A stretch of DNA of 37,527 nt from a virus. A program made the translations under genes and the position numbers. Where the stretch lies: positions 1 through 37,527 of IMG/VR virus record IMGVR_UViG_3300002835_000494; one strand, written 5' to 3'. Every line of letters starts with the position of its first letter. Within the stretch, counting starts at the first letter, position 1. The notes beneath the pieces are model-generated. The model saw only the letters and a list, made by a program, of their open reading frames with translations, searched no databases and was not told the origin of the DNA. Below, piece by piece: positions 21,083 to 32,200 of this stretch.

Positions 21083-21839
21083 TTCTTTCTGTTATGAGAT
21101 TTAGTATAACGTTACGTTCGTTCTCTGGTGTAAGTTCTTCCTCAATATCGGTACATCCGTGTACCTCGATGAGTTTAGAAACGATATCCAACCATAACTC
21201 GGCAGTTTCTCTATCATAGCCTATCAAGGTTATAATTCTTCTACCGAGTTTCTTTAGTATTGATGGTGGAGCCACCGTGCAACCTAATAGAACATGATGA
21301 TCGGTAACGGTTACTGGGTAATCAAAACCAAGACCAAGTAATGGCTTTCTGGTGACTACCGTGTGACCATACAATCTAATACACTCATAGATGTAAGCAT
21401 TACCATAAACTTTACAGTTATCATAGATTTCAGCATTGTTACATACAATGGCATTGTCATAGATTTCAGCGTTCTCATATATCTGGGCATTGTTCATGAC
21501 CCTGGCATTACCATATACTTTACTGAAACCACTTACTCTGGCATTGTCTCTAATCGAGGCACTATCATATACCATGGCATCACCATAAACTCTTGAACCA
21601 AGGCATACTGTAGCATTACCGAATACGGAAGCACCATCATTGATGATAGAACTACCGCTTACTTGAGCATTTTCAAAAACTCTGGCATATGGACCGACAT
21701 AGCAAGTATCATCAACCGAAGCTGTGTTGGCCACCCAGCCACCACCACGAGGGTGGCGGTGTGCTGGTACTGGTCCGTTTCCAAAGTCATATTCTTCTAC
21801 TTCACTAAAGTCATTTTGTAGATCAAATTCAATTTCCAT
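21048..21839 (-). CDS. Left-handed beta-helix (hexapeptide-repeat) protein (263 aa)
   Basis: Residues about 37-160 are a near-perfect run of about 20 hexapeptides with hydrophobic i and small i-2 positions: ASVDDT, ARVFEN, AQVSGS, ASVFGN, SRVYGD, ARVSGF, SKVYGN, ARVMNN, AEIYDN, CKVYGN, AYIYEC. This predicts a left-handed parallel beta-helix of six to seven coils, related to YdcK-like phage and bacterial hexapeptide proteins. The acyltransferase catalytic His loop cannot be identified with confidence. The N-terminus is acidic with PVPAHRHPRGGGWVAN; residues about 165-263 are a globular helical tail (GRRIITLIGYDRETAELWLD, HGCTDIEEELTPENE). It may be a structural shaft or a sugar-modifying enzyme. 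AAGGTG lies before the start. Confidence 0.75.
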   Translation of the reverse strand: MEIEFDLQNDFSEVEEYDFGNGPVPAHRHPRGGGWVANTASVDDTCYVGPYARVFENAQVSGSSIINDGASVFGNATVCLGSRVYGDAMVYDSASIRDNARVSGFSKVYGNARVMNNAQIYENAEIYDNAIVCNNAEIYDNCKVYGNAYIYECIRLYGHTVVTRKPLLGLGFDYPVTVTDHHVLLGCTVAPPSILKKLGRRIITLIGYDRETAELWLDIVSKLIEVHGCTDIEEELTPENERNVILNLITERNAGSDRDSRTR

Positions 21840-21847
21840 TATTCACC

Positions 21848-24800
21848 TTATATCTGTAGTGCAATTGCTCTCAAGTCACCAACACGAGGATAAACCGCTG
21901 TGTTGTTCTGTGTATTGACAATACCAATCTTGACAGCGAAATACTTATAACCTGTGAACTTAACGCCAGCAGAGTTAGTGTATTCAACCTCACCATTGGT
22001 GCCTGTCAAGTTAGCAGTAGCAAAGCCGTATGTATATTCCTTGAAGTCATTTCTGAAAGCAAGTGATGAATAGACATCGCCTGAGGTTCTTGATAGTTCG
22101 ATCCATGGTGCATTTTCAAATAGTGTGGAATCTTCACGATGTAGGATCTTGATCCAAACCTTAACATCTGTGTTTGGTGGACGATATGCAGTTAGAACTA
22201 CCTGGATATCTTCTGCGTCCTGACCTTCCGCAAGTGTAACAGTTCTGGAGATGTATCTATTAATTAGTTCACCACCAGAAGCGGCTGTTTCACCACCAGA
22301 GTTGGCAGTAATGACGTTATCAAGATAGATTGTGTGTGTTCTACCCATATCTAGGACAGGTGAAACACCAGTCTTGCCAGATAGGAATGTTGCTCTAACT
22401 TGATTTGATCTAGCACCACCAAGGACGGCTGTTTCATTGCTCTTAGAATGTAGAGCCTGTTCGGCATCATAGTAGTATGTTTCTGATGGCTGAACGGAAA
22501 CGTAAGAACCTTCTACGCTGGTGTTTGAGTAAGAACGCATCTGGAACTTTAGGTCAGTGTCTTTGAATGACATTGTGCCTGGCTCAAATGAGATAGCAGA
22601 GTATCTATAGTTCTTAACTTCACCGATTACGGCATTGTAATCTGGGTTGGTGATGCTAAAGATATAGTCATTGGCACTAAAGTTACCGTCAGAGTTGGTC
22701 AACTGTGCGATGCTGTAAGTGATAGCAGCATTTGTGGTTGGACCATCAACATAGTAGTTTAGAACACCACGGCCATATGAAACAGAGGTAACGTTAGCTG
22801 AAATGCCACGATAGACATTGTTAGCAGCATAGACGTTAATTGTTTCACCAACGGAGTATCCAGTGTTAGACATTGAATAGGTTGAGCCGTTGATTGCAGA
22901 TACGGAAGAGTTTGCAAGAGATGTTACACCCTTTAGAATATCTGTAGTCTGAATTGTTCCGTTTGATGATAGAACAAGTTTAGCACCAGTGGTGAATACA
23001 TCACCCTGTCTTGGCTTGAGGCTCTTTGTTCTGCTTGATAGTAGCAGATTTTCAACAGGCTTGTTACCAAGAATAGCTTCACCTTCTGTATTAACAGCAA
23101 AGTTTGCTCTATAGAACTTACAAGTTAGATCAACGTCGGCAATGATATCCCAGTTGATGTTATTGTTAGTCTGGAAGAATGTACCAGTATTACGACGGTT
23201 GTTAAACTGACCCTTGCCATTAAGATCGGTCTGACCCAACTTGGCAGTCCAGAAATATGTATCTGGGTTACCATCGACAGGGTGAATGATAAAGGCATAC
23301 ATTGTATTGTGATACAAGAAGATTGGTGCCTTAAACTTAACGTTTAGAGGATTAGTCTTACCATCTGTAGAGATTGGAATCTGTGTAACATCTTCGTACC
23401 AAACCTCTGAGAATGGTACCTGGTTGCGGGTGATTGTACCACCAGCGGTCATTTCACGGATTTCAAACCAAATACCCTTGTCTCTGATACGAGAAACGAA
23501 AACATCAACAGAGGTCAGGAACATGCCTTCTTCACCATCGGGTGCCAGTGACAAGAATGAGTAAGCGGAACAATGCTTACCTCTTGGTGGAGGTGGTGGT
23601 GGAGCGGCAATATCTTGGAATGCGTTGCTGCTATATGTTTCTTCAATTTCCTTATCGTAGTAATCGATATGTCTTGATGAATAGATTGTTTTCTGTTTTG
23701 TTACTGCGGTGCCAGAAGCAAAGAAGAATGAACGACCACCAGTTGATAGATCGTCAGATGCACCAAGCGGTGAAACCGATGCTTCATTGACTGGTACGAA
23801 TGTATCTGCAATAACCAAAGCACGACTACCTGTGCGGAATTTCTTCTCTGGTGGTAGACGCAACTGGAAGTATAGAGTGCCATTTTCGTCAGTAACAAGA
23901 TCAGAACCTTCGGCAGACCATGGACCTTCTGGTAGTGTATTCTCAACACCATCAGTAATAGCGGTATACTGATCTGAGGTGATTGGTCTTGAATAAGCTG
24001 ACATTGGCTCATTGTCAAAGAATGACCAAACCTTGGTGAATGGCTTCATTGAGGTACATGCTACAGTAATAACCTGTGGACGAATGTAAGGAACCACCTC
24101 TGTATTGATGATCTTATATCCGCTTTCGGCACTTTGTGTCTGGTCAGACATCCAGTGTTCTGTACCGGTACGGACATTGTTATAGATGGTTTCAATAGAA
24201 ACACCACGACCATTACCTGGTGGGTTTAGAGAGTTAGCAACGTCTCTGGCTTCGTCGTATGTTCTATAGAGATTGCCGTAGTTATAGGCGCTTCTATTTG
24301 AACCGTTACCTGTGTAAACACGGTAACCAACAACATACTTGTTCCAAGCATTCCATTCGGTGCTGGTTAGAACGGATTGGTTAGTTAGAACGTTTGTCTG
24401 TGTCCAGGTGCCGAGATTGATTTGCTCGTCTGGTGCGGTTGTAACGTCAACCCAAACGTCCTGCTCTGGGAACAATCTAACCTGACCAACGAATAGCCAG
24501 TCACGGCGTTCGACGTTACGATCAGAGGTTACCCATGACTGATTCCATAGAAGTTCTTCGGAATATGTTAGTGTAACAAGGTCATCATTCTTGACGGTGT
24601 TTGTGCCACTGACATAATCATAGCCGAATGAACTCATGGTGTATAGTGGTCGAAGAACCTTTTCTTCTGGATCCACACAGATATGATGATCATTATTATA
24701 TGTGGCTGCTAGTGACTGATCACGGAAGGAATCTGTAAAGATACCATTCTTAAATCTGTCAAGACCATTATCATCAAGAATTAGCAGGTCATTAGCTGCC

Positions 24801-27800
24801 TTCTCCAAGATTGACAATGATGTATAGTATTCAAGATTGACAATACGCTGCTTAAGTGTACCAATGTCACGCATGGTAAATCTGGCGTTTGACATCTTCT
24901 TGGTTGATGTTGCTAGATCGGAGCGATTGATTGATGCTGCATAAGCGGGTGACAATGATGGATACGGAACAATATTAAGAACCGCAATTGTCATTGTACC
25001 AGGTATGCTATCTGGTGTAAGTGGGAAGTTACTTGGAATACCAGTGATTACTTGCCAGTTTTTGTCCTTATCAACTACGAGCAAGTCCTTACGACCGAGA
25101 TAGGTTGTATAGTCATAAGTAATCTGGCTTGAAGATGCTGGTATTCTCAAACCATTTGTTGAGTTCTGATATGCATAAGACTTGGTTGGGTTTTCAGTAC
25201 CAGAAGCTGGTGTTGTGGTATCTGTTGCTGAATTTGTCTTAACTGGTCTAAAGTCGAGATAGTTACGGAGATTAAACTCTTTACCGCTAACTGGTGACTT
25301 ATAGACTGGAACATTTTCAGTTCTGATATTTGTGGCAGAATTGAATAGTGCATCATCATCTTCAATTGGATATGAGTCAATTGAGAAGTAACCAGCACGA
25401 GATGTAAAGTTTGGTTCAAAGTAATCAAGTTCGACCAATAGTCTATCGGATGATGTTAGACCAATACCAGTTGGTGTAATAGTACCATGATCATAGTAGC
25501 TATCACGCTGACCGTTATCAACCTTGAATAGAGATGTAACGTCTGTGCCAGCGGTGTTAGATGCTGGATAAGAACCAGAACCAAGTCTAATGCTCTTAAC
25601 TTGATAGACATCAGAGAAACCAAGATCGTATGGACCAGTGGTGCCTGCGGTGTTACAGTTAATTCTTACGTAACGACCAGCTTTCTTCTGCTTCTCAAGT
25701 TCCTTAGCAGATGTTCTAGCCATCTTATATGTAAGAGTAGCGTTTAGTGTAGATGGGAATACTTCTTTAAGGTCAAATGTTAGAGCGCCAGAAACACCAG
25801 AGGTTGCTGTGACAGTTCTGGTTGCACCAGCGGCTGAACCCTTGCCGGTCATATCAACGATATCACCAACCTTGTATGCCTTAAAGTAAGTGTTACCTGA
25901 AAGACCTGTTGGTAGACCACCAACAACTGACAATGATGTGTCGTTAGTGATAGATGAAATGTAATAAGTTCTGGTATTACCAGCAAACTCTAGCTTGTCA
26001 CCAACATTCAATCTGGTAAATGCTGTACCAACACCGTTTAGTGCGGATGTACCAGCAGTACCATTAACAGTACCTGACATGGTGATATTGGCAGCGGTGT
26101 CTAGTGTTAGTAATAGTTCCGTTTTCTGAGTTGATGATAGTGAACCTGTTCCGTATGGAAGAGTTTCGTATGTGCTACCATCAGAATAAGTGAATGTACC
26201 ATTAGCTGCAATTGGAGAAATGGTAGCAGTCTTGTTGAAATAGAATGTGGTTGCATTAACAGCGGAGTCATCAATGTCTCTAACACTCTTAACATATTCG
26301 TCACCAACATAGTAAAGCATCTGAGAATTGTTGACATCAGTTAGAACGGCGCTACCAGATTCCAATACAACGTCTGCATAACCATCAGCGGCGGGACTGT
26401 CATAGTAAACGCTTCTTACATTGGAGAAGCTATTGCTTCCCAACATATTAATGTCCATTAGGAATAGATTGTATTGTCCGCTATAACCAGGAATACCAGT
26501 TGAGTATTCGATAGATGCTACGTTAGCAGTACCGATAACCTTACCGGTTGGTGTGGTGGCACCTGACCATAGATTGTTAGCAATACGATCCTGAACTGTA
26601 TCATATAGCTTGATAGGTGCACCCTTGTCTAGTGTCCATGAGCCAACAAAGTCATTGACTGTGACATATGAACCTAGTGTAGCGGAAGCAATCTGTTCTC
26701 TATATTCGGAAGTAGCAAGACCTTTTTCGATCTGTAGTTCTGCGGTATCAAGATTGTTGATTTCATAACCTTGAACATAACCAAGACCAGCAGATACGCC
26801 GACGAATAGTAGACTGTTATTACCATTGGCATAACGACCAAAGTTAGAACCTGTATCATCATGCTCTCTAAGCTGAACATCTAGACCACGGACAACATAG
26901 TCACCAGACTGGTCATATAGACGCTTGGCCATTTCATCTTGAATGATGTTATACTGTGAACGTTCAAAGTATGACTTAACAACACCATTCTCAATGCTAA
27001 ACAATTCTACGAAGTCAGGAGCACCGATTGGATCATCATATGTTCTAACAGTTAGAGTTGGTGTTAGCTTTAGACGATCAGCACCAGGTGCGGCATAGTT
27101 AGATGCCTCTAGAGCAGGATCAAGTAGTGAGGTGTCCTGTGAGGCGTTAATGATATCTTCCGAAACAAAGAAACCAACCTTACAAGACGGATTTGGATTA
27201 TATCTATCGAGAATAACTGACTGGGTTGGGAATGAAATGAAGTGGTTCTTAGCAAAGAAAACACCTTCATCAATCTTAAATCTTGAACCAAAGCCTGTAG
27301 CACCAGTGTCAAGGACAACTAGTGTCTTAGTTACACCATTAACATTGGCAGATAGTGTTTCACCAGAGGTAAAGATTTTCTGAATGTTATTTGAACTTGA
27401 TGTGGTCTTATACTTAACGTATAGTGTCTTGGTGTTTGAACTTGACTGTGAACCAGATAGAACATCAACAACCGCAGCGGTAATGTTTGATGTAGCGCCG
27501 ATAACATCAACACCACTAAAGTCACTGATAGTAACGCTAGTGTTAGATGCGTCAAAGTCTTTAACCTTAACGTAACGAATGCCTGAACCTGTATTTGCAC
27601 CACCATGTGTCTCAAGGGTAAACCCACCTGGGATGACAATAGAACCTTCTTTAAATACGTGCTTGCCGAAACGATTGATCTGTTCCTGAAGGGTAGACTG
27701 AATTTGTGTTAGTTCACGAGCCTGAACCGCATAGCCTGGCTTGAATAAGATTCTATAATAGTTACTGTCAATTGTATAGTCGTCATAGTAAGGTGTAACA

Positions 27801-27844
27801 TTGAAGTCAGTTGTCAACGAATTGTTGGCCTTATTATAAGTCAT
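21848..27844 (-). CDS. Giant DUF4815-type virion structural protein (1998 aa)
   Basis: The N-terminus NVTPYYDDYTIDSNYYRILF, then KPGYAVQARELTQIQSTLQE and QINRFGKHVFKEGS (residues about 15-70), is the hallmark of DUF4815 proteins of T4-like marine phages: Y-x-R-(I/V)-L-F-(K/R)-P-G-x-A-V-Q-A-R-E-L-T-Q. A long beta-rich body follows, with a proline run APPPPPPRGK at about 1412-1421 marking a hinge. After it comes a domain with SFLSLAPDGEEGMFLTSVDV, FVSRI and YHNTMYAFIIHPVDGN; the C-terminus ends AVYPRVGDLRAIALQI. It occupies the T4 gp9-gp12 position after gp8. Probably the large peripheral baseplate or fibre-base protein. The frame is intact; specific function is not established. Confidence 0.85.
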   Translation of the reverse strand: MTYNKANNSLTTDFNVTPYYDDYTIDSNYYRILFKPGYAVQARELTQIQSTLQEQINRFGKHVFKEGSIVIPGGFTLETHGGANTGSGIRYVKVKDFDASNTSVTISDFSGVDVIGATSNITAAVVDVLSGSQSSSNTKTLYVKYKTTSSSNNIQKIFTSGETLSANVNGVTKTLVVLDTGATGFGSRFKIDEGVFFAKNHFISFPTQSVILDRYNPNPSCKVGFFVSEDIINASQDTSLLDPALEASNYAAPGADRLKLTPTLTVRTYDDPIGAPDFVELFSIENGVVKSYFERSQYNIIQDEMAKRLYDQSGDYVVRGLDVQLREHDDTGSNFGRYANGNNSLLFVGVSAGLGYVQGYEINNLDTAELQIEKGLATSEYREQIASATLGSYVTVNDFVGSWTLDKGAPIKLYDTVQDRIANNLWSGATTPTGKVIGTANVASIEYSTGIPGYSGQYNLFLMDINMLGSNSFSNVRSVYYDSPAADGYADVVLESGSAVLTDVNNSQMLYYVGDEYVKSVRDIDDSAVNATTFYFNKTATISPIAANGTFTYSDGSTYETLPYGTGSLSSTQKTELLLTLDTAANITMSGTVNGTAGTSALNGVGTAFTRLNVGDKLEFAGNTRTYYISSITNDTSLSVVGGLPTGLSGNTYFKAYKVGDIVDMTGKGSAAGATRTVTATSGVSGALTFDLKEVFPSTLNATLTYKMARTSAKELEKQKKAGRYVRINCNTAGTTGPYDLGFSDVYQVKSIRLGSGSYPASNTAGTDVTSLFKVDNGQRDSYYDHGTITPTGIGLTSSDRLLVELDYFEPNFTSRAGYFSIDSYPIEDDDALFNSATNIRTENVPVYKSPVSGKEFNLRNYLDFRPVKTNSATDTTTPASGTENPTKSYAYQNSTNGLRIPASSSQITYDYTTYLGRKDLLVVDKDKNWQVITGIPSNFPLTPDSIPGTMTIAVLNIVPYPSLSPAYAASINRSDLATSTKKMSNARFTMRDIGTLKQRIVNLEYYTSLSILEKAANDLLILDDNGLDRFKNGIFTDSFRDQSLAATYNNDHHICVDPEEKVLRPLYTMSSFGYDYVSGTNTVKNDDLVTLTYSEELLWNQSWVTSDRNVERRDWLFVGQVRLFPEQDVWVDVTTAPDEQINLGTWTQTNVLTNQSVLTSTEWNAWNKYVVGYRVYTGNGSNRSAYNYGNLYRTYDEARDVANSLNPPGNGRGVSIETIYNNVRTGTEHWMSDQTQSAESGYKIINTEVVPYIRPQVITVACTSMKPFTKVWSFFDNEPMSAYSRPITSDQYTAITDGVENTLPEGPWSAEGSDLVTDENGTLYFQLRLPPEKKFRTGSRALVIADTFVPVNEASVSPLGASDDLSTGGRSFFFASGTAVTKQKTIYSSRHIDYYDKEIEETYSSNAFQDIAAPPPPPPRGKHCSAYSFLSLAPDGEEGMFLTSVDVFVSRIRDKGIWFEIREMTAGGTITRNQVPFSEVWYEDVTQIPISTDGKTNPLNVKFKAPIFLYHNTMYAFIIHPVDGNPDTYFWTAKLGQTDLNGKGQFNNRRNTGTFFQTNNNINWDIIADVDLTCKFYRANFAVNTEGEAILGNKPVENLLLSSRTKSLKPRQGDVFTTGAKLVLSSNGTIQTTDILKGVTSLANSSVSAINGSTYSMSNTGYSVGETINVYAANNVYRGISANVTSVSYGRGVLNYYVDGPTTNAAITYSIAQLTNSDGNFSANDYIFSITNPDYNAVIGEVKNYRYSAISFEPGTMSFKDTDLKFQMRSYSNTSVEGSYVSVQPSETYYYDAEQALHSKSNETAVLGGARSNQVRATFLSGKTGVSPVLDMGRTHTIYLDNVITANSGGETAASGGELINRYISRTVTLAEGQDAEDIQVVLTAYRPPNTDVKVWIKILHREDSTLFENAPWIELSRTSGDVYSSLAFRNDFKEYTYGFATANLTGTNGEVEYTNSAGVKFTGYKYFAVKIGIVNTQNNTAVYPRVGDLRAIALQI

Positions 27845-27859
27845 TTTTATGTTTTCCCT

Positions 27860-29185
27860 TTAGAAATTCAGAACAATTTTGTAATCTTCGGCTTGATCAT
27901 CTGCTCGTTCAATAGCAGTCATGTTATCTGTATATAGTAAATTTCCTGAACGAGGTTTAAGAGTTGGATTGGTAATAGCAGCAACGAAGCGGGCTGCGGT
28001 TGTATTAGCACCAATCAACAAGTCTTTAGTTGGTGTTCCGTTTGTGTTTGATAGCTTGATGACGTTATTACCTGAATCCCATTCTACCACGTATCCAGTA
28101 AAGAATGATGACTGCAATGAAGAACCCTGGTATACCCATTCATCCTCAACATACTCAACAGAGGTACCATTGAGTGATAGAACGGTCAACTGTGATACCG
28201 CTGGTGCGGATGATACGGTTGTTGTACCATATAGTTGCGGATCTTCAATAAGTGATATCTGTCTATAGTCGTTATGTGTGGTTAGAACACCACCTTCAGT
28301 ATCTCTGATTTGAATGTTGGTGATAAGATAGCTTCCACCCAATTCGGTTAATGGATCAGAACAATGTCCACCCTGAGGACTGATAATTGCTCTGGCGGTA
28401 GCACCGCTGCCGTAAGATGATGAGATGGCTACGTTAGCAAAAGTATAGCCATAACCTAGATTATCGACAACAATTGATTGCACCGTATTAGAAGCTGTAT
28501 TTAGAACAGCAAAAGCATTAGCATATAGACCATCACCTGTGATAGAAACGGCAACGTCATTGGCTGAATAGTTAGAACCACCGTCTGTTACCTTGATAAC
28601 GTGAATAGCACCATCAATAGCGTTCTCTTGTACCAACCATTGCTGGCTGTTATCATTCTCGGTAATAGTTCTAACAGGAATGAATGACTGTGTTAAGAAG
28701 CGTAGCTTTTCTTCTGCACTCAAGGTATATACGTATTTCCAGATATAACCATCGGCGGTCTGGAAGTGAGTGGTTGTAACTAGAATGTTTGGCATAACTG
28801 TAGAAGCGGCGCCATTGTTATTTGATAGGCACTTGAATACGTTATGCTCTGAGGTGATAACATAAAAGTTATAGTTCGAATCGTGTAGTTCTAGAGAATC
28901 AATTAGATCGTCATATTCATCATAGACAACACCAGATACCCAGTTAATACGAGGTATGGCATGTCTAATATTGTTGCCAGTAATTCTCTTGGCACCAATC
29001 ATATTCTTCCAAATGTCATTGTTGTTTTTGGTCGAGGTGTTTGCTTGTGGTGGAGCAGCATCGTTTGCCCAAGCACCTGCCCTACCAAAAGTTAGGTAGA
29101 CGTTTGATGATGATGGTTCTGATACGGATTCTTTGACCTGCTTGGCAACAAAGATATCAAGGTTTTTAGAACGTGATGACGACAA
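27860..29185 (-). CDS. gp8: Baseplate wedge subunit gp8-like (441 aa, TTG start)
   Basis: A subunit of the T4-type baseplate wedge that joins gp6 and gp7. Family signatures: YNFYVITSEHNVFKCLSNNN followed by GAAST (about 105-128) and FQTADGYIWKYVYTLSAEEK (about 140-160), corresponding to the Y-(Y/F)-V-x-T-x-x-x-N-V-Y-K-C-L-x-N-N-x-G and T-x-D-G-Y-x-W-K-Y-(M/V)-Y segments of gp8. About 195-268 is an insert of GG-x-x-Y repeats (VTDGGSNYSANDVAVSITGD). No ATG/GTG exists upstream in frame; TTG at 29185 follows AGAAGGA at 7 nt and a stop lies 7 codons earlier. A TATAAATA octamer overlaps the preceding stop. gp8 identity is well supported. Confidence 0.88.
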   Translation of the reverse strand: MSSSRSKNLDIFVAKQVKESVSEPSSSNVYLTFGRAGAWANDAAPPQANTSTKNNNDIWKNMIGAKRITGNNIRHAIPRINWVSGVVYDEYDDLIDSLELHDSNYNFYVITSEHNVFKCLSNNNGAASTVMPNILVTTTHFQTADGYIWKYVYTLSAEEKLRFLTQSFIPVRTITENDNSQQWLVQENAIDGAIHVIKVTDGGSNYSANDVAVSITGDGLYANAFAVLNTASNTVQSIVVDNLGYGYTFANVAISSSYGSGATARAIISPQGGHCSDPLTELGGSYLITNIQIRDTEGGVLTTHNDYRQISLIEDPQLYGTTTVSSAPAVSQLTVLSLNGTSVEYVEDEWVYQGSSLQSSFFTGYVVEWDSGNNVIKLSNTNGTPTKDLLIGANTTAARFVAAITNPTLKPRSGNLLYTDNMTAIERADDQAEDYKIVLNF

Positions 29186-29210
29186 AGGTTGATCCTTCTC
29201 TAATTATCTA

Positions 29211-32200
29211 TTATTTATATGGCGAAACCAAAGCCATACCTTCCATAATTGAACCTGAAACAATACCCAATCCAGAGTGAGCAACCGCATTGATGGTGTC
29301 TTTATGACGAATTACCGCACCAGTTACCTCATTTACGGTGTTAGGTATAAACACTTGTGATCCATATACTGCCGCTGAATTGACGATACTATCGTTGGCT
29401 GTGTAATGTATATTATATGTGTTGGTGCTATAAATGTCTCTGACCATATAGATTCCGTTTGCTAGGTCTGTAGCGGTAGCAAAGAACTCTACATGGACAT
29501 TATCATTGGCTGAATAACCACTGGATGATTTAAGTGTGGTGAATACAATGTTTGAATAGTTGTTTGTCTGATACCATACACGGACAGTGCTGTTACCAGT
29601 CGCTGGCTTAGCCACATTGAAGCTGAATGTATTGGTACCAGTCTTAACTGGGTTATAGACACCATTGACTGTGTTAGCCTGGTCACCGTTAGTGAAGGCA
29701 ATATAAACTGAATTGCTGTTAGCGAACGGATGATTGACAATGATAATCTTAGACTTCTTCTGATATACACGAGCAGTTGAGCCACTAAAGAGAACATTGG
29801 CAGCAGAAACATTGAATGAGTTAGCATCCTGTACCGATGTTACGGTGTAATATCCGTTATCTGTATTGGCTGTGTCACCACCGAGTAGAAGAATGTAAGC
29901 CTGATCACCTACGCTAAAGCCATGGTTTTCGGCAGATACGATGACCTTCTTGCTGATTAGATTAGCAACACCAGCGCCATCATCTGCGGTTGTCATATCA
30001 GGATGTAGGACATTAAAGGTGTTGGCATTCTTAACCGAACGTACCTGATAGTAACCATTGGCTAGAGAAACGTCAGTGGTCTGGAACTGGATATAGACAT
30101 TCTCGTTAACCGATGGTCTGCTATAAGGCAGTGTAAGCATAACATCTGGATTATAGATGCGAACATTACCTACGTTACCTGTTACAGTTTCGGTTAGTGG
30201 GTTATTAACAGTAAAGTGTGTTAGATTAGATGATACAACGGTATAGTTTGTATTACCTAGATTGGCCCATGCGTTTGTCTGGAAGTGCATGAATACATAA
30301 TCGTTCTCGGCAAATGGGTGATTATAGTAAGCGATAACGATTGTGTTATTCTGTGCAGCATAACTTGCCAAATGATTTGATGTATTGACGCTAAATGAAC
30401 CGGCGACAAATTCCGCATTGGCTGTACCAGTTACCACATTAGGTTCAAATACACCAGGTGTATAGCCCTGCACCTGATACATTGTCTTGAATGGTAGAAC
30501 CACTGGTTGAGTATTAGCCAGTGAAATTTGAATATTGGTATTTGTTAGTGTTTCATTATCGAATGTGAGGTCATACTCACCAAATAGCTTGGTGCCGGCT
30601 GGATGTGTTAGATCCTTAATGGCAGTTCTATACTTATTGATGGTTTCATCAACCCTAACAACGTATGAGAACTCTTGATAGTAATCTCTATCTTCTAGGA
30701 AGTTATAGCCAGACAAATGACCGTCATCGTTGATATAACGACCTGGATAGGAGAACGCACCTGTAACAACTGATAGTGTAGCGTTAGCTGTTCCGTCGCC
30801 TAGTGTGTCTAGTCTTAGAGTTGGATTATCTGTATAGCCGTAACCACCACTAATGACGGTCATTGCCTGAATAGTACCGATGTTAGAAACAGACTGAATA
30901 ATTTCTTCGTTCTTACCGATAACGGCTGTGACCATAACGTTAGCACCAGAACCTGTTCCTGATACGACATTGGCGAATGGTAGATTTAATGAATCATATC
31001 CAGAACCACCGATGATCTGACCAGGCATTTGCTCAAAGCGAACCTCGGTGATCATACCATTGGCTGCTACGTTGGTGACGTTAGCAATAGCACCAGAACC
31101 AGAAGAACCTTGTGGGTTGATAAACTCAATAGTATCACCAGCGGTATAACCTAGACCGCCAGAAACAATCTGCATCTTACCAAGAATACCCATCTTGGTG
31201 ATGGTAGAGTTGGCTGAGATAGCGATGGTGATTGGTGGAATGTAATTATTACCACCATTTGTGATTGATAGAGAGTATGCTGGTCCGCAGTTAGCATAGA
31301 CAAAGTATGACATAGAATTGGCGAAGCCAGCGGCGTCATTAGCTGGGTCGATAATAGATGATTTTAGATTTGAATATGTGGCATTACCGATAGCTGTATT
31401 AGCTTCAAGATTAATAGTTGACCACATAACATTGTATGAATTTGGATGATAGAATCCGGAATCATCAACGTCGGCTACTAGACCAGCAGCACCAGAACCA
31501 GAGCCGAAGATCAATAGAGGATCATCAACTTTAAAGCCAGCACCACCTTTAACGATACCAGCGGCCTGAATAGTTCCTTTAGAAACGGTTGAAATGATAA
31601 TCTGAGCACCAGAACCTGTGTTACTGGTGATAGGTACTGTGGTGCCTTCTGTATAGCCTTGACCACCAGCAACAATCTGTACCGCTGTAATAATACCAGA
31701 GAATAGGTTAGCCGTTAGATACTTATCTTCACCTTCTTCGGTAAAGAATGTTGTGATTTCTTCGGCGTTCAAGAACTCTTTATAGAGGCTTGATAGCTTC
31801 AATTCATAGATTAGCTGACCCTTATCAAAGTAAGTGTCGACCTTTTCTACAATAGCCGTGGCGTTTGATGTTAGACCTTTGATGGAGGTATTAGCAAAGT
31901 TGACGGCAGCTATACTATTTGATACGTTATTGACCTTGACATCTCTTACTCTAAGAGACTTCTCAATAAACCACTTACCATCAGAGGCACGTAGAATGTC
32001 CTGCTTTGGATAATAGAAAGAGGCCTCTTTGTTGAGCAATGCCTGAATAATAAAACGAGCAGACTTTTCTGAACCAGAAGAAAGATAAAACTCTCTGGCG
32101 TGTTTAAGTATGTTTACTCTATCAGCTAGAACCTTATCAGGAATATAAGCGATGAAACTATCATACATCTTTTGAAGGAATGAAAGATAGTCGTAATCGT

